From positions 1,302,001-1,366,000 of the forward strand of contig NZ_CP098401.1 of assembly GCF_023674425.1 (NCBI RefSeq): a stretch of 64,000 nucleotides of DNA, read 5' to 3'. This DNA is from Sphingomonas donggukensis (GTDB taxonomy: Bacteria; Pseudomonadota; Alphaproteobacteria; Sphingomonadales; Sphingomonadaceae). The notes beneath the pieces are model-generated. The model had not been told where the DNA came from. It was given only the letters and a program-made list of their open reading frames with translations, and ran no database searches. Position numbers and translations under genes: made by a program. Of the stretch, positions 1 through 9,319 are shown piece after piece; position 1 is the first letter of the stretch; every line of letters starts with the position of its first letter.

Positions 1-933
1 GCTGCGGATCGCGGCCTTCAGCAGGCCCTTGGCGTCCGCCGCGTCATAGGGCGCGATCACGATCAGGCCGGGGACGCTGGCATACCAGGGCCCGTAGTTC
101 TGCGAATGCTGCGCGCCGACGCGGCTGGCGGCACCATTGGGCCCGCGGAACACGATCGGGCACCGCATCTGGCCGCCCGACATATAGTTGGTCTTGGCCG
201 CCGAATTGATGATGTGATCGATCGCCTGCATCGCGAAATTGAACGTCATGAACTCGACGATCGGACGCAGGCCGCCCATCGCCGCGCCGGTGCCGATGCC
301 GGCAAAGCCGTATTCGGTGATCGGGGTATCGATGACGCGTTTCTCGCCGAACTCGTCGAGCAGCCCCTGCGTCACCTTGTACGCGCCCTGATATTGCGCG
401 ACTTCCTCGCCCATCACGAAGATGCGGTCGTCGGCGCGCATTTCCTCGGCCATCGCATCGCGCAGCGCTTCGCGGACGGTCGTCTTGACCATCTCGGTAC
501 CCGCCGGGACCGCGGGGTCGCGAACCTCGGCGTCGTGCTTTGCCGCCTCGAACATCTGGCGGGCGCCGGTCTCGACCTTTTCCTGCGCCGGATGCGCCGA
601 ATCCTCGACGCCGTCGTCCTTCTTGGCGTCGGCCCGCGCCGTCGGAGCGGGCGTGTCGTCCTTGGTCGCGGGCGCCTCAGACGCCTCTTCGCCCTCGGCG
701 TTCAGCTGCATGATGACGGTGCCGACCTTCACATTGTCGGTGCCCTCGGCGACCAGGATTTTGCCGACCGTGCCTTCATCGACAGCCTCGAACTCCATCG
801 TCGCCTTGTCGGTTTCGATTTCGGCCATGATGTCGCCGGACTTCACCGTGTCGCCTTCCTTGACGAGCCACTTGGCCAGCGTGCCTTCTTCCATCGTCGG
901 CGACAGCGCCGGCATCTTGATGTCGATCGCCAT
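1..933 (-). CDS. pdhB: Pyruvate dehydrogenase E1 component subunit beta, lipoyl-domain fused (3' end outside window)
   Basis: This is the beta subunit of the E1 (decarboxylating) part of the pyruvate dehydrogenase complex, which feeds acetyl-CoA to the TCA cycle. 311 codons are visible from the ATG at 933; the C-terminus runs off the left edge. Residues 1-78 form a biotinyl/lipoyl domain with the TDKA lipoylation site (Lys43). An acidic, Ala/Pro-rich linker of about 65 residues follows, then the E1 beta transketolase-type domain from about residue 150, including [18 protein letters not shown] lipoyl domain on E1 beta, rather than only on E2, is a known alphaproteobacterial arrangement. The start lies 1 base downstream of the pdhA stop, so the two are co-transcribed and probably translationally coupled. 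E2 and E3 genes are not in view. Confidence 0.96.
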   Translation of the reverse strand, partial: MAIDIKMPALSPTMEEGTLAKWLVKEGDTVKSGDIMAEIETDKATMEFEAVDEGTVGKILVAEGTDNVKVGTVIMQLNAEGEEASEAPATKDDTPAPTARADAKKDDGVEDSAHPAQEKVETGARQMFEAAKHDAEVRDPAVPAGTEMVKTTVREALRDAMAEEMRADDRIFVMGEEVAQYQGAYKVTQGLLDEFGEKRVIDTPITEYGFAGIGTGAAMGGLRPIVEFMTFNFAMQAIDHIINSAAKTNYMSGGQMRCPIVFRGPNGAASRVGAQHSQNYGPWYASVPGLIVIAPYDAADAKGLLKAAIRS

Positions 934-934
934 C

Positions 935-1984
935 TCAGTACGTCTCCACCAGCACGTCAGTGTACAATTCGCCAGGCTCCGGTTCGGGGGTGCTTTCCGC
1001 GAAGTCGGCGGATGCGTTGACGACCTTGCGGATCTCCGCCTCGATCGCCTTCAGCTCGTCTTCCTTGACGCCCTCAGCATCCAGCAGCTTTTTCACGTGA
1101 TCGATCGGGTCGGACTTGTCGCGCACCGACTGGACCTCGTCGCGGCTGCGATATTTGGCCGGGTCGGACATCGAATGGCCGCGGTAGCGATAGGTCTTCA
1201 TCTCGAGGATGACCGGCCCCTTCCCCGCACGCACCCATTCGAGTGCCGTTTCAGCCGCACCGCGCGACGCCAGCACGTCCATGCCGTCGACCTGGATGCC
1301 GGGAATGCGGAAGCTTTCTCCGCGACGGTACAACTGGTCCTCGGACGAGGCGCGGTTGACCGACGTGCCCATCGCATACTGGTTATTCTCGATCACGAAG
1401 ATGATCGGCAGCTTCCACAGCTCGGCCATGTTGAACGCTTCGTACACCTGGCCCTGGTTGGCAGCACCGTCGCCGAAATAGGCGAGCGTCACGCCGCCAT
1501 CGCCGCTGTACTTGTGCTTGAACGCCAGGCCGGCACCCAGCGACACCTGCGCGCCGACGATGCCGTGGCCGCCGTAGAATTTATGCTCGGTCGAAAACAT
1601 GTGCATCGACCCGCCCTTGCCCTTCGAAATGCCGGCGGCGCGCCCCGTAAGCTCGGCCATGATAACCTTCGGGTCGATGCCGTAGGCGAGCATGTGGCCG
1701 TGGTCGCGGTACCCGGTGATGACCGAGTCCTTGTCGTTGTCGAGCGCCGACTGGAGCCCGACCGCCACCGCTTCCTGGCCGATATACAGGTGGCAGAACC
1801 CGCCGATGAAGCCGAGGCCGTAGAGCTGGCCCGCCTTTTCCTCGAACCGGCGGATCAGCAGCATGTCCTTGTAGAACTGCAGCAGCTCGTCCTTGGTCGC
1901 CTCATACGGCTTGGGCTCGGCGGGACGCTCGCGGTTCGGAATGGGGGGCTCGGCGACGGTTTTGACGGCGGGTGCTTTGGCCAC
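935..1984 (-). CDS. pdhA: Pyruvate dehydrogenase (acetyl-transferring) E1 component subunit alpha
   Basis: ThDP-dependent alpha subunit that decarboxylates pyruvate together with PdhB. I place the start at the GTG at 1984, giving 349 aa beginning [14 protein letters not shown]. The frame stays open 23 codons further up, but that part is compositionally odd and its first codon falls inside the proposed -35 box, so it should not be transcribed. The ThDP-binding segment [20 protein letters not shown] ends in the expected ENNQYAMGT, and the substrate-channel region [14 protein letters not shown] is present. Length matches bacterial and mitochondrial-type E1 alpha. An AGG-containing leader (ACGAGG) lies about 10 bases before the GTG. 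First gene of the pdhA-pdhB operon. Confidence 0.95.
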   Translation of the reverse strand: MAKAPAVKTVAEPPIPNRERPAEPKPYEATKDELLQFYKDMLLIRRFEEKAGQLYGLGFIGGFCHLYIGQEAVAVGLQSALDNDKDSVITGYRDHGHMLAYGIDPKVIMAELTGRAAGISKGKGGSMHMFSTEHKFYGGHGIVGAQVSLGAGLAFKHKYSGDGGVTLAYFGDGAANQGQVYEAFNMAELWKLPIIFVIENNQYAMGTSVNRASSEDQLYRRGESFRIPGIQVDGMDVLASRGAAETALEWVRAGKGPVILEMKTYRYRGHSMSDPAKYRSRDEVQSVRDKSDPIDHVKKLLDAEGVKEDELKAIEAEIRKVVNASADFAESTPEPEPGELYTDVLVETY

Positions 1985-2024
1985 GTTCGAAAAGCCTCGT
2001 TTTCCGTAGGGGGAGGAACGGCGC

Positions 2025-2053
2025 GTATAGGCGCATCCTCGCGCGTCCTGCAA
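2025..2053 (-). promoter_or_regulatory. Housekeeping-type promoter of pdhA
   Basis: On the minus strand TTGCAG (2053-2048) is followed after exactly 17 bases by CTATAC (2030-2025). This fits the TTGnnn-N17-nTATAn pattern seen repeatedly in this window. The expected transcription start near 2018 leaves a leader of about 34 bases before the GTG of pdhA, which supports the shorter reading of that gene. Inferred from sequence pattern only. Confidence 0.5.
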
Positions 2054-2087
2054 CGCCCGGACCGGCGGTTTCCGCTTGCCGTTTACG

Positions 2088-2405
2088 TCACTTCAGGGGG
2101 ATGATGATCTCGTCGGGGTGAGCGACGTTCAGTTCCTTGCGGACCAGTTCGTCGGCCATGTCGGGATCGGCGCTCTTTGGATCGACCAGCGCCACGCGGT
2201 TCTTCATCTGCGCGCGTTGCTTGTCGAGCGTAGCGAATTCCGCCTGCCGCTTCGCCAATTGACGCTGATAGTCGCGGTAGGACAGGATGCCGTTCGGCCC
2301 CAGCACCGCGTAATAGGCGAAGAACCCGGTCAGGATCACCGCCGCCGCCGGCAACCCGGCCTTGCGGAGCATCACGAACACGGGCTTGCGGCTACGGGCG
2401 GGCAT
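2088..2405 (-). CDS. FtsB/DivIC-type septum formation initiator protein
   Basis: 105-aa single-pass inner-membrane protein. A short basic N-terminus precedes one hydrophobic helix (about residues 15-34, LPAAAVILTGFFAYYAVLG). A periplasmic coiled coil follows (SYRDYQRQLAKRQAEFATLD), then a conserved-looking tail with DELVRKELNVAHPDEIIIPL. This is the layout of FtsB/DivIC (septum formation initiator family), which bridges FtsL and FtsQ in the divisome. The position directly after eno matches the common eno-ftsB order. The ATG at 2405 abuts a perfect hairpin, with no clear Shine-Dalgarno sequence. A TTG at 2441 in the same frame is the alternative start and would translate through the hairpin. 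Confidence 0.85.
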   Translation of the reverse strand: MPARSRKPVFVMLRKAGLPAAAVILTGFFAYYAVLGPNGILSYRDYQRQLAKRQAEFATLDKQRAQMKNRVALVDPKSADPDMADELVRKELNVAHPDEIIIPLK

Positions 2406-2432
2406 GGCCGGACTGATGTGCCAAGTCCGGCC
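2406..2432 (-). promoter_or_regulatory. Perfect 9-bp inverted repeat abutting the ftsB-like start codon
   Basis: GGCCGGACT (2406-2414) and AGTCCGGCC (2424-2432) are exact inverted repeats around a 9-base loop. The hairpin lies in the 57-base eno to ftsB-like gap and touches the ATG at 2405. No T-run follows, so it is a poor classical terminator. It could instead control readthrough or translation of the downstream gene, or protect the 3' end of the eno message. Confidence 0.5.
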
Positions 2433-2462
2433 CCGAATCAAGCATTTCGCGCCGACAAGGCC

Positions 2463-3752
<1,290 letters not shown>

Positions 3753-3782
3753 CTATCTGTCAGGGGGACGGGATCGGCGCGG

Positions 3783-3811
3783 CCTGTACCCGTTCGGGCG
3801 AAAGCGGGCAA
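3783..3811 (-). promoter_or_regulatory. Possible promoter of eno
   Basis: Minus strand TTGCCC (3811-3806), 17 bases, TACAGG (3788-3783). The -10 is a weak match, so this is tentative. It lies just downstream of, and close to, the divergent GGAAC promoter at 3819. Confidence 0.3.
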
Positions 3812-3818
3812 CGGCGAT

Positions 3819-3843
3819 GGAACCGCGACAGTCCCGCCTTGTT
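3819..3843 (+). promoter_or_regulatory. Candidate sigma-EcfG (general stress response) promoter
   Basis: GGAAC at 3819-3823 and TGTT at 3840-3843 are separated by 16 bases. The alphaproteobacterial EcfG consensus is GGAAC-N16/17-CGTT with GTT the best-kept part. It precedes the operon of small stress-type membrane proteins by a leader of about 25 bases, which is the gene content expected of this regulon. Confidence 0.6.
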
Positions 3844-3873
3844 GTGCAGGCGTATCATGAAAGGGCTCAGATC

Positions 3874-4359
3874 ATGGCCAATGACAATCTCAACGACGGC
3901 ACCGCACTCGACGTGGAATTCACGCCGGAAAGCGCCCCCGCCGCTCCTGCGAGCCGTTTCGACGCCACTGCGGAAAAGGCCCGCGGCGCACGTGCGCTGG
4001 TGAAGGACGAGGCGGGCAAGCTCGGCGGCCAGGCCACCGACCGCATCCGCGCCTTCGCCGACGACGGCAAGGCTCGCGCGACCGGTGCGCTGGGCGAACT
4101 GGCCAAGGCCATCGACGATGCCGCCGGCACCATCGACGACAAGGTCGGCGTGCAATTTGGTGGTTACGCCCGCAGCGCATCGAGCGCGGTTTCCGACTTC
4201 TCGAAGAAGCTGGAGGCCAAGGACGTCGACGCGATCTTCGATGACGCCCGTGAGTTCGTCCGCAAGTCGCCCGGCGTGGCGATCGGCGCGGCGGCGGCGG
4301 TGGGCTTCGTGCTCGCGCGCGTGCTGTGGTCGGGCGTCGATGCCAACCGCGACAGGTGA
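3874..4359 (+). CDS. DUF883/ElaB-YqjD-like membrane-anchored stress protein
   Basis: 161 aa starting at the ATG at 3874 (MANDNLNDGT). An earlier in-frame ATG at 3721 overlaps the eno start region and is not credible. The N-terminal half is charged and Ala-rich and probably helical (EKARGARALVKDEAGKLGGQ). The C-terminus has the pattern EFVRKSPGVAIGAAAAVGFV, a basic stretch followed by a single Gly/Ala-rich membrane helix. That is how ElaB/YqjD/YgaM (DUF883) proteins end; in E. coli YqjD is membrane-bound and binds ribosomes in stationary phase. First gene of a four-gene operon; its stop overlaps the next ATG (TGATG). Function here is inferred from architecture only. Confidence 0.7.
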   Translation: MANDNLNDGTALDVEFTPESAPAAPASRFDATAEKARGARALVKDEAGKLGGQATDRIRAFADDGKARATGALGELAKAIDDAAGTIDDKVGVQFGGYARSASSAVSDFSKKLEAKDVDAIFDDAREFVRKSPGVAIGAAAAVGFVLARVLWSGVDANRDR

Positions 4360-4721
4360 TGGAATCCGGCACCGATAAGCGCGTCGTCGGCGCGGCTGGC
4401 GACGACGGAATCGGAGCGGTCATCGTCCAGGTGGCCGAGGATGCGAAGGCCTACGGCGCGGCGCAGGTCGCGCTGTACAAGGCGATGGCCACCGTCCGGC
4501 TGAGGGCCGCGAAGGCGGGGTTGATCCTCGGCGCCGTGGCCGCGGTACTGGGCCTCGCCGCGCTTGGAGCATTGCTGGTCGGCCTGATCTTCGCGCTTGC
4601 CGCCTCGACAGGTCCGCTTGCGGCGACGGCGATCGTGGTCGGCGTCACGCTGGTCATTGCCGGCGTGCTCGGAAAAATGGCGGGGTCGCGCATCGCGCGT
4701 GCGCTAGGGAGCTTCGAATGA
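4359..4721 (+). CDS. Phage-holin superfamily III / YqjE-like (DUF1469) membrane protein
   Basis: 120 aa from the ATG at 4359, which overlaps the preceding stop by one base. A soluble N-terminal helix (VQVAEDAKAYGAAQVALYKA) is followed by two adjacent membrane helices (AGLILGAVAAVLGLAALGAL and LAATAIVVGVTLVIAGVLG). This is the layout of the DUF1469/YqjE family (holin superfamily III), which in enterobacteria is encoded next to yqjD, exactly as here next to a DUF883-like gene. It is not evidence of a prophage: no phage genes are nearby. The last codons overlap the next gene by 4 bases (ATGA). Confidence 0.75.
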   Translation: MESGTDKRVVGAAGDDGIGAVIVQVAEDAKAYGAAQVALYKAMATVRLRAAKAGLILGAVAAVLGLAALGALLVGLIFALAASTGPLAATAIVVGVTLVIAGVLGKMAGSRIARALGSFE

Positions 4722-5065
4722 CGGTCGATCCCCAGCTGCTGGCGGCCCGGGTCCGCGTCGCCTCCGCCAAATCGCAACTCGACGATTCGCTGGTCGAGGC
4801 CAGGGCTCGGCTCAGCCCGAAGGCGCTTGCCAGCGAAGCGGTGGACGGCGTCAGGACGAAGGCCGGCGCGATCGCCAGCGAGGGCGTGACCGCGGTGCGC
4901 AAGCGTCCGGGCATCGCGGTCGCGGTGGCCGGACTGGTCGGGCTGTTCCTCGCCCGCAAACCGATACTGGCGCGGCTTTCGGCGCCAGCCGCCAAGGCAA
5001 CCCGCCGGGCGTCCGCGAGTTCAACAGGAAACACCGGGCGCGCGGCGCCCCGATCAAGGAAGTGA
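4718..5065 (+). CDS. Small membrane protein of the stress operon (DUF3618-like)
   Basis: 115 aa. The N-terminal part (AKSQLDDSLVEARARLSPKA) resembles DUF3618, a short helical region often found in proteins encoded with DUF883 and DUF1469 members. A run of weakly amphipathic repeats follows, then RKRPGIAVAVAGLVGLFLAR, again a basic stretch plus one membrane helix, and a basic Ala/Ser-rich tail. It overlaps the preceding gene by ATGA, so translation is probably coupled. The third gene's position is equivalent to yqjK in the enterobacterial yqjDEK cluster, but I see no clear sequence match to YqjK. Confidence 0.65.
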   Translation: MTVDPQLLAARVRVASAKSQLDDSLVEARARLSPKALASEAVDGVRTKAGAIASEGVTAVRKRPGIAVAVAGLVGLFLARKPILARLSAPAAKATRRASASSTGNTGRAAPRSRK

Positions 5066-5067
5066 CG

Positions 5068-5466
5068 ATGGCTACCACCAAACCCACCAATTCCACCGCT
5101 CAGGCCAAGACGGGCAAGCGCACCGCGCTGAAGGATGCCGCGGACGGCGCCTTCGACCGCGCGCGATCGACGGTGAAGGGCCTGGAATCCAACCCGGTCG
5201 GCGTGCTCGTGGGCGGGCTGGTCATCGGGTTGCTGGCCGGTGCCTTCGTGCCGCGCTCAAAGCAGGAGAAGACGGCGCTGAAGGGCGTCGGCAAGACGCT
5301 GGCCGAAGGCGCAACCGCAGCCTTCGCCGCTGCGAAGGAAACCGGCAGGCAGCAGCTGAGCGGGTCGATGCTGTCGCGCGACGCCGCCGCCGAAAGCGCG
5401 CGCATGGTGTTCGACAGCGCGGTCGAGGCCGCGAAATCGACGCGGTCGGGCACGAAAGCCGCCTGA
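5068..5466 (+). CDS. Small single-pass membrane protein, last gene of the stress operon
   Basis: 132 aa from the ATG at 5068 (MATTKPTNSTAQ); AAGGAAG 8 bases upstream decides this over a GTG at 5062. It repeats the architecture of its neighbours: a soluble, Lys/Ala-rich N-terminus, then GLESNPVGVLVGGLVIGLLAG, a glycine-zipper-like membrane helix. Unlike the first gene, it has a soluble C-terminal half of about 70 residues (KGVGKTLAEGATAAFAAAKE). No family recognised. Two bases separate it from the stop of the previous gene. Probably induced with the rest of the operon. Confidence 0.65.
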   Translation: MATTKPTNSTAQAKTGKRTALKDAADGAFDRARSTVKGLESNPVGVLVGGLVIGLLAGAFVPRSKQEKTALKGVGKTLAEGATAAFAAAKETGRQQLSGSMLSRDAAAESARMVFDSAVEAAKSTRSGTKAA

Positions 5467-5481
5467 CACCCGCCAATCGCC

Positions 5482-5509
5482 TTGACCCCGGGGGTCCGCC
5501 GGCTATTGC
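5482..5509 (+). promoter_or_regulatory. Promoter of the DUF4170 gene
   Basis: TTGACC (5482-5487), 16 bases, TATTGC (5504-5509), 31 bases before the ATG at 5540. The -10 sits inside a GCCGGC-TATTGC-GCCGGC palindrome, which could also let a dyad-binding regulator act here. Confidence 0.45.
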
Positions 5510-5539
5510 GCCGGCCAAATCCCCGGGAGTTCAATTGTC

Positions 5540-5761
5540 ATGAGCAAGATGCATCTCGTCTTCGGCGGTCGCGTGACCGACCCGCAGACGCTCGATTTCG
5601 CCGACCTGTCGAAGATCGACGTGGTCGGCATCTTCCCCGACTATGCCAGCGCCGAAAAGGCATGGCGCGCGGCCGCGCAGAAGACCGTCGACGACGCCGA
5701 GATGAAATATGTGCTGGTGCACCTGCACCGGCTGCTCGAGCCGGAGCTGCCGGGCGCCTGA
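5540..5761 (+). CDS. DUF4170 family protein
   Basis: 73-aa soluble protein of a small conserved alphaproteobacterial family, start ATG at 5540. It has the family pattern: KMHLVFGGRVTDP at the N-terminus, then DVVGIFPDYASAEKAWRAAA and a C-terminal helix with YVLVHLHRLLEPE. The function of DUF4170 is not known to me. Monocistronic: it has its own promoter and is followed by a palindromic repeat before the convergent aspS. Confidence 0.8.
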   Translation: MSKMHLVFGGRVTDPQTLDFADLSKIDVVGIFPDYASAEKAWRAAAQKTVDDAEMKYVLVHLHRLLEPELPGA

Positions 5762-5850
5762 GGCGATTGTCCGCGCACGGTTCGCCTCATTGCCGCGAAA
5801 CAGAGCGTATACGCCAGCGGGTGGCTAGGCCCAGCCATACAGGAGACATC

Positions 5851-5929
5851 GTGCTCCCGCGCAGTCGGGAGTCTAGAGCCACTAGCGACACCGACGGGAA
5901 ACCCTGGGCTCCCGCCTGCGCGGGAGCAC
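5851..5929. repeat. Palindromic intergenic repeat, family C (copy 1)
   Basis: The 21-base arm 5851-5871 (GTGCTCCCGCGCAGTCGGGA...) and the arm 5909-5929 are inverted copies matching at 20 of 21 positions, with a 37-base centre. Each arm is itself a small hairpin (CTCCCGC...GCGGGAG). The element lies between the convergent DUF4170 gene and aspS and may fold into a terminator-like cruciform. It resembles the REP/BIME-like elements scattered in many sphingomonad genomes. Confidence 0.75.
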
Positions 5930-5934
5930 GGTAA

Positions 5935-7749
5935 TCAGTCCAGCTTCACTGCTCCGCCGACCGGCTTCGCCTGATCCACCAGCCGGATGTTGAGCTCGCG
6001 CAACTGCTTCGCCGTCGCGAAGTTGGGAGCGCCCATCATCAGGTCTTCCGCCTTCTGCGTCATCGGGAAGACGATGACCTCGCGGATGTTGGGCTCGTCG
6101 GCCAGCAGCATGACGATGCGGTCGATGCCCGGCGCCGACCCGCCATGCGGCGGCGCGCCGAACTTGAAGGCGTTGATCATGCCCGCGAAATTCGTGTCCA
6201 CCTCGGCCTGCGAATAGCCGGCAATCTCGAACGCCTTGTACATGATCTCGGGTCGGTGGTTCCGGATCGCGCCCGACGACAGCTCCACGCCGTTGCACAC
6301 GATGTCGTACTGGTAGGCGAGGATGTCGAGCGGATCCTTGGTCTCCAGCGCCTCCATCTCGCCCTGCGGCATCGAGAACGGGTTGTGGCTGAAATCGACC
6401 TTCCTGTTGTCCTCGTCATATTCGAACATCGGGAAATCGACGATCCAGCAAAATTCGAAGCGGTTCTGGTCGATCAGCCCCAGCTGCTCGCCGACGCGCG
6501 TGCGGGCGAGGCCGGCGAGCTTCGCCGCCTGCGCTTCCTTGCCGGCGGCAAAGAATATGCCGTCGTTCGGCCCGAGCCCAAGCGCGTCGGCGATCGCCTT
6601 CATGCCCTCCTGGCCGTGGTTGTTGGCGATCGGCCCGCCGAACACGCCGTCCTTCTGCGTCGCATAGCCGAGGCCGGGGAAGCCCTCACCCTGCGCCCAG
6701 CTGTTCATGTCGTCGAAGAACTTGCGGCTCTTCTCTTGCGTGTTCGGCGCGGGCAGCGCGCGGACGACGTCGCCGCCCTCGACCATCGACGCGAACCGAC
6801 CGAAGCCCGAGCCGCGGAAGTGGTCGCTGACGTCGGTGATGACGACCGGGTTGCGCAGGTCGGGCTTGTCGCTGCCGTATTTCAGCATCGATTCGCGGTA
6901 GGGGATGCGCTTGAACGGCAGCGCGCTGACGGTGCGGCCCTTGCCCTGCCAGTCGGCGAATTCCTCGAACACGCCGTGCAGCACCGGCTCGATCGCGGCG
7001 AACACGTCGTCCTGCGTGACGTAGCTCATCTCGAAATCGAGCTGGTAGAACTCGCCCGGGCTACGGTCAGCGCGCGCATCCTCGTCGCGGAAGCACGGTG
7101 CGATCTGGAAATAGCGGTCGAAGCCGGCGACCATCAGCAGCTGCTTGAACATCTGCGGCGCCTGCGGCAGCGCATAGAACTTGCCGGGATGGACGCGGCT
7201 CGGCACCAGATAGTCACGCGCGCCCTCCGGGCTCGACGCGGTCAGTATCGGCGTCTGGAATTCGGTGAAGCCCTGGTCGACCATGCGCTTGCGGATCGAA
7301 CTGATGACGTTCGAACGCAGCATGATGTTGGCGTGCAGCTTCTCACGCCGCAAGTCGAGGAAGCGGTAGCGCAGGCGGATATCCTCGGGATATTCGGCCT
7401 CGCCCGCCACCGGCATCGGCAGCTCCTGCGCTGTCGACTGGACGGTTACCGAGCGGGCGAAGACCTCGATCTCGCCAGTCGGCAGGTTGGCGTTGGCGGT
7501 GCCCGCCGCCCGCGCCTTCACCACGCCATCGATGGTGATGACCGATTCGACGCGGGCGGACTCCAAAATCGGCAGCGCCGCGGAATCGGCGTCGGCGACG
7601 ACCTGGGTGATGCCGTAATGGTCGCGCAGGTCGACGAACAGCACGCCGCCGTGATCGCGCTTGCGGTGGACCCAGCCCGACAGGCGGACGGTCGCGCCGA
7701 CGTCGGTGGCGCGCAATGCGGCGCAGGTGTGGGTGCGGTAGGCGTGCAT
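5935..7749 (-). CDS. aspS: Aspartate--tRNA ligase (bacterial type; may also charge tRNA-Asn)
   Basis: Class II aminoacyl-tRNA synthetase, 604 aa from the ATG at 7749 ([20 protein letters not shown]). The frame extends to 7911, but that part has no conserved content. Order of domains: N-terminal OB-fold anticodon-binding domain ([20 protein letters not shown]), class II motif 1 and 2 regions ([38 protein letters not shown]), a GAD insertion near residues 300-410, and motif 3 [12 protein letters not shown]. Length is typical of bacterial AspRS with the GAD insert. In alphaproteobacteria AspRS is often non-discriminating and works with GatCAB; no gat or asnS gene is in this window to settle it. 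Divergent from rnd. Confidence 0.97.
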   Translation of the reverse strand: MHAYRTHTCAALRATDVGATVRLSGWVHRKRDHGGVLFVDLRDHYGITQVVADADSAALPILESARVESVITIDGVVKARAAGTANANLPTGEIEVFARSVTVQSTAQELPMPVAGEAEYPEDIRLRYRFLDLRREKLHANIMLRSNVISSIRKRMVDQGFTEFQTPILTASSPEGARDYLVPSRVHPGKFYALPQAPQMFKQLLMVAGFDRYFQIAPCFRDEDARADRSPGEFYQLDFEMSYVTQDDVFAAIEPVLHGVFEEFADWQGKGRTVSALPFKRIPYRESMLKYGSDKPDLRNPVVITDVSDHFRGSGFGRFASMVEGGDVVRALPAPNTQEKSRKFFDDMNSWAQGEGFPGLGYATQKDGVFGGPIANNHGQEGMKAIADALGLGPNDGIFFAAGKEAQAAKLAGLARTRVGEQLGLIDQNRFEFCWIVDFPMFEYDEDNRKVDFSHNPFSMPQGEMEALETKDPLDILAYQYDIVCNGVELSSGAIRNHRPEIMYKAFEIAGYSQAEVDTNFAGMINAFKFGAPPHGGSAPGIDRIVMLLADEPNIREVIVFPMTQKAEDLMMGAPNFATAKQLRELNIRLVDQAKPVGGAVKLD

Positions 7750-7840
7750 GGTACTTCTCGCTGGCGGGTCGCACAGGGCACCCACAGGCGCACGGCGACG
7801 GTCAAAAATCGTGGCCGCGCCCTCCCCTCCAACACGCCCT

Positions 7841-7868
7841 TTGTCAAGGCGCGCGGGGGCGTCTATGG
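7841..7868 (+). promoter_or_regulatory. Possible promoter of rnd, implying a leaderless message
   Basis: TTGTCA (7841-7846), 16 bases, CTATGG (7863-7868). The predicted start of transcription is within a few bases of the ATG at 7878 and no Shine-Dalgarno sequence precedes that ATG. TTGTCAA reads TTGACAA on the other strand, so the same bases could serve as a -35 for aspS, though I see no matching -10. Confidence 0.35.
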
Positions 7869-7877
7869 CCTCGCCCC

Positions 7878-9053
7878 ATGCATATCCACCCGCTGATCGA
7901 GGACTCCGCAACCCTCGCGAACCTCTGCTCCCGCCTCGCGCAATCGCCCTACATCATGGTCGATACCGAATTCATGCGGGAGAATACGTTCTGGCCCGAA
8001 CTGTGCCTGATCCAGGTCGCCGATGCCGATGAAGCCGCGGCGATCGACCCGATGGCGCCGGGCATCGACCTGACCCCGCTGCTCGACCTGATGGTCAATA
8101 ACGAGGACGTGCTGAAGGTCTTTCACGCCGGCGGGCAGGATCTGGAGATCGTTTACAACCTGACCGGCAAGACGCCCCACCCGCTGTTCGACACGCAGGT
8201 CGCGGCGATGGCATTGGGGCAGGGCGAACAGATCGGCTATTCGAACCTGGTCGACAGCTATCTGGGGATCACCGTCGACAAGGGGGCGCGCTTCACCGAC
8301 TGGAGCCGCCGCCCGCTGGACGAGCGTCAGATCACCTACGCCATCGCCGACGTCACCCACCTCGCCAAGATTTTCCCCAAAATGCTCGAGCGGCTGAAGA
8401 AGACCGCGCGCGGCGACTGGCTGAACGAGGAGATGGAGCGGCTGGGCGATCCCGCCAACTACCGCAACGACCCCGACACCGCGTGGCAGCGCGTCCGCAT
8501 CAACAGCCGCAAGGCCGAGGTGCTGGGAAGGCTGAAGGCGATCGCGCGCTGGCGCGAGATCGAGGCGCAGAACAAGAACCTACCGCGCGGGCGCATCGCC
8601 AAGGACGAGACGATTGCCGACCTCGCCAGCAATCCTCCGCGCCGCCAGTCGGACCTGTCGAAGGTCCGCGGCCTCTCGGCATCCTGGGCCGGCAACGACA
8701 TCGGCGGACGGCTTATGGCGGCGATCGAGGGGGCCGGGCCGATGCCCGCCGACGAGATGCCGGCGCGCGACGAACGCGGCCCCGCGCTCGGCAAGGAAGG
8801 CGCGCTGGTCGCCGACCTGCTGAAGCTGCTGCTGAAGATCCGCGCACGCGACATCAACGTCGCCTCGCGCCTGCTGGCGCGCTCGGACGAGCTGGAGGCG
8901 CTGGCCGCCGGCACGCGCGACGGGCTGTCGATCCTCAAAGGCTGGAGATTCGAACAATTCGGGCGCGACGCGCTCGATCTGGTGGAGGGACGCATGGGCT
9001 TCACGGTGCAGGACGGTCGGCTGAAGATGACCCGGACGGAGGCGGCGCTGTGA
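7878..9053 (+). CDS. rnd: Ribonuclease D
   Basis: 3'-5' exoribonuclease that trims tRNA and other stable RNA precursors. 391 aa from the ATG at 7878 ([13 protein letters not shown]). The DEDD nuclease motifs are present: Exo [12 protein letters not shown] (Asp29, Glu31), Exo [14 protein letters not shown], and Exo [12 protein letters not shown] with the Y-x3-D arrangement (DEDDy). They are followed by two HRDC-type helical regions, ending with [16 protein letters not shown]. Length is close to E. coli RNase D. The GTG of the next gene overlaps its stop (GTGA), so the two form a unit. Confidence 0.96.
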   Translation: MHIHPLIEDSATLANLCSRLAQSPYIMVDTEFMRENTFWPELCLIQVADADEAAAIDPMAPGIDLTPLLDLMVNNEDVLKVFHAGGQDLEIVYNLTGKTPHPLFDTQVAAMALGQGEQIGYSNLVDSYLGITVDKGARFTDWSRRPLDERQITYAIADVTHLAKIFPKMLERLKKTARGDWLNEEMERLGDPANYRNDPDTAWQRVRINSRKAEVLGRLKAIARWREIEAQNKNLPRGRIAKDETIADLASNPPRRQSDLSKVRGLSASWAGNDIGGRLMAAIEGAGPMPADEMPARDERGPALGKEGALVADLLKLLLKIRARDINVASRLLARSDELEALAAGTRDGLSILKGWRFEQFGRDALDLVEGRMGFTVQDGRLKMTRTEAAL

Positions 9054-9316
9054 TCCGCGCGGGCCTCCTCGCGCTGCTGCTCGGCGGCTGCGTCCTGCCG
9101 GTCGATACCTCGCCGTCGTGCAATGCCGAAACGGTGCAGGGCTGGATCGGGCAGAAATTCAGCGACCGGCTGTCGCGGACTTTGCAGCGCAAGACCGGGT
9201 CGCGCGCGGTCCGGGTGATCCGCCCCGGCATGGCGGTGACGATGGATTACCGCGCGGGCCGGTTGAACATCACGCTCGACGAGAAGGACATGGTCACCGC
9301 GCTGCGCTGCGGCTGA
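9050..9316 (+). CDS. Peptidase inhibitor I78-like lipoprotein
   Basis: 88 aa starting at a GTG that overlaps the rnd stop by 4 bases. Residues 1-13 are a short lipoprotein signal ending in LLGGC (Cys14). The mature part carries the family I78 features: CNAETVQGWIGQKFS near its start, then VRVIRPGMAVTMDYRAGRLN and a terminal ALRCG. The cysteine pair (CNAE...LRCG) probably forms a disulphide. I78 proteins inhibit serine peptidases of the subtilisin and chymotrypsin type. The likely site of action is the periplasmic face of a membrane. It ends 3 bases before the stop of the convergent ppx. Confidence 0.8.
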   Translation: MIRAGLLALLLGGCVLPVDTSPSCNAETVQGWIGQKFSDRLSRTLQRKTGSRAVRVIRPGMAVTMDYRAGRLNITLDEKDMVTALRCG

Positions 9317-9319
9317 CGC

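Noticed and set aside
1985..2053. 23-codon extension of pdhA
   Set aside because: Its first codon lies in the -35 of the proposed promoter and its composition does not fit PdhA.
4359..4721. Holin-like gene as a prophage remnant
   Set aside because: It belongs to the DUF1469/YqjE group, is next to a DUF883-like gene, and no other phage gene or attachment site is near.
5849..5935. CRISPR array
   Set aside because: Only two inverted arms, no direct repeats with regular spacers, and no cas genes in the window.
7750..7911. 54-codon N-terminal extension of aspS
   Set aside because: Not conserved in AspRS (which begins [13 protein letters not shown] here) and overlaps the divergent rnd start.
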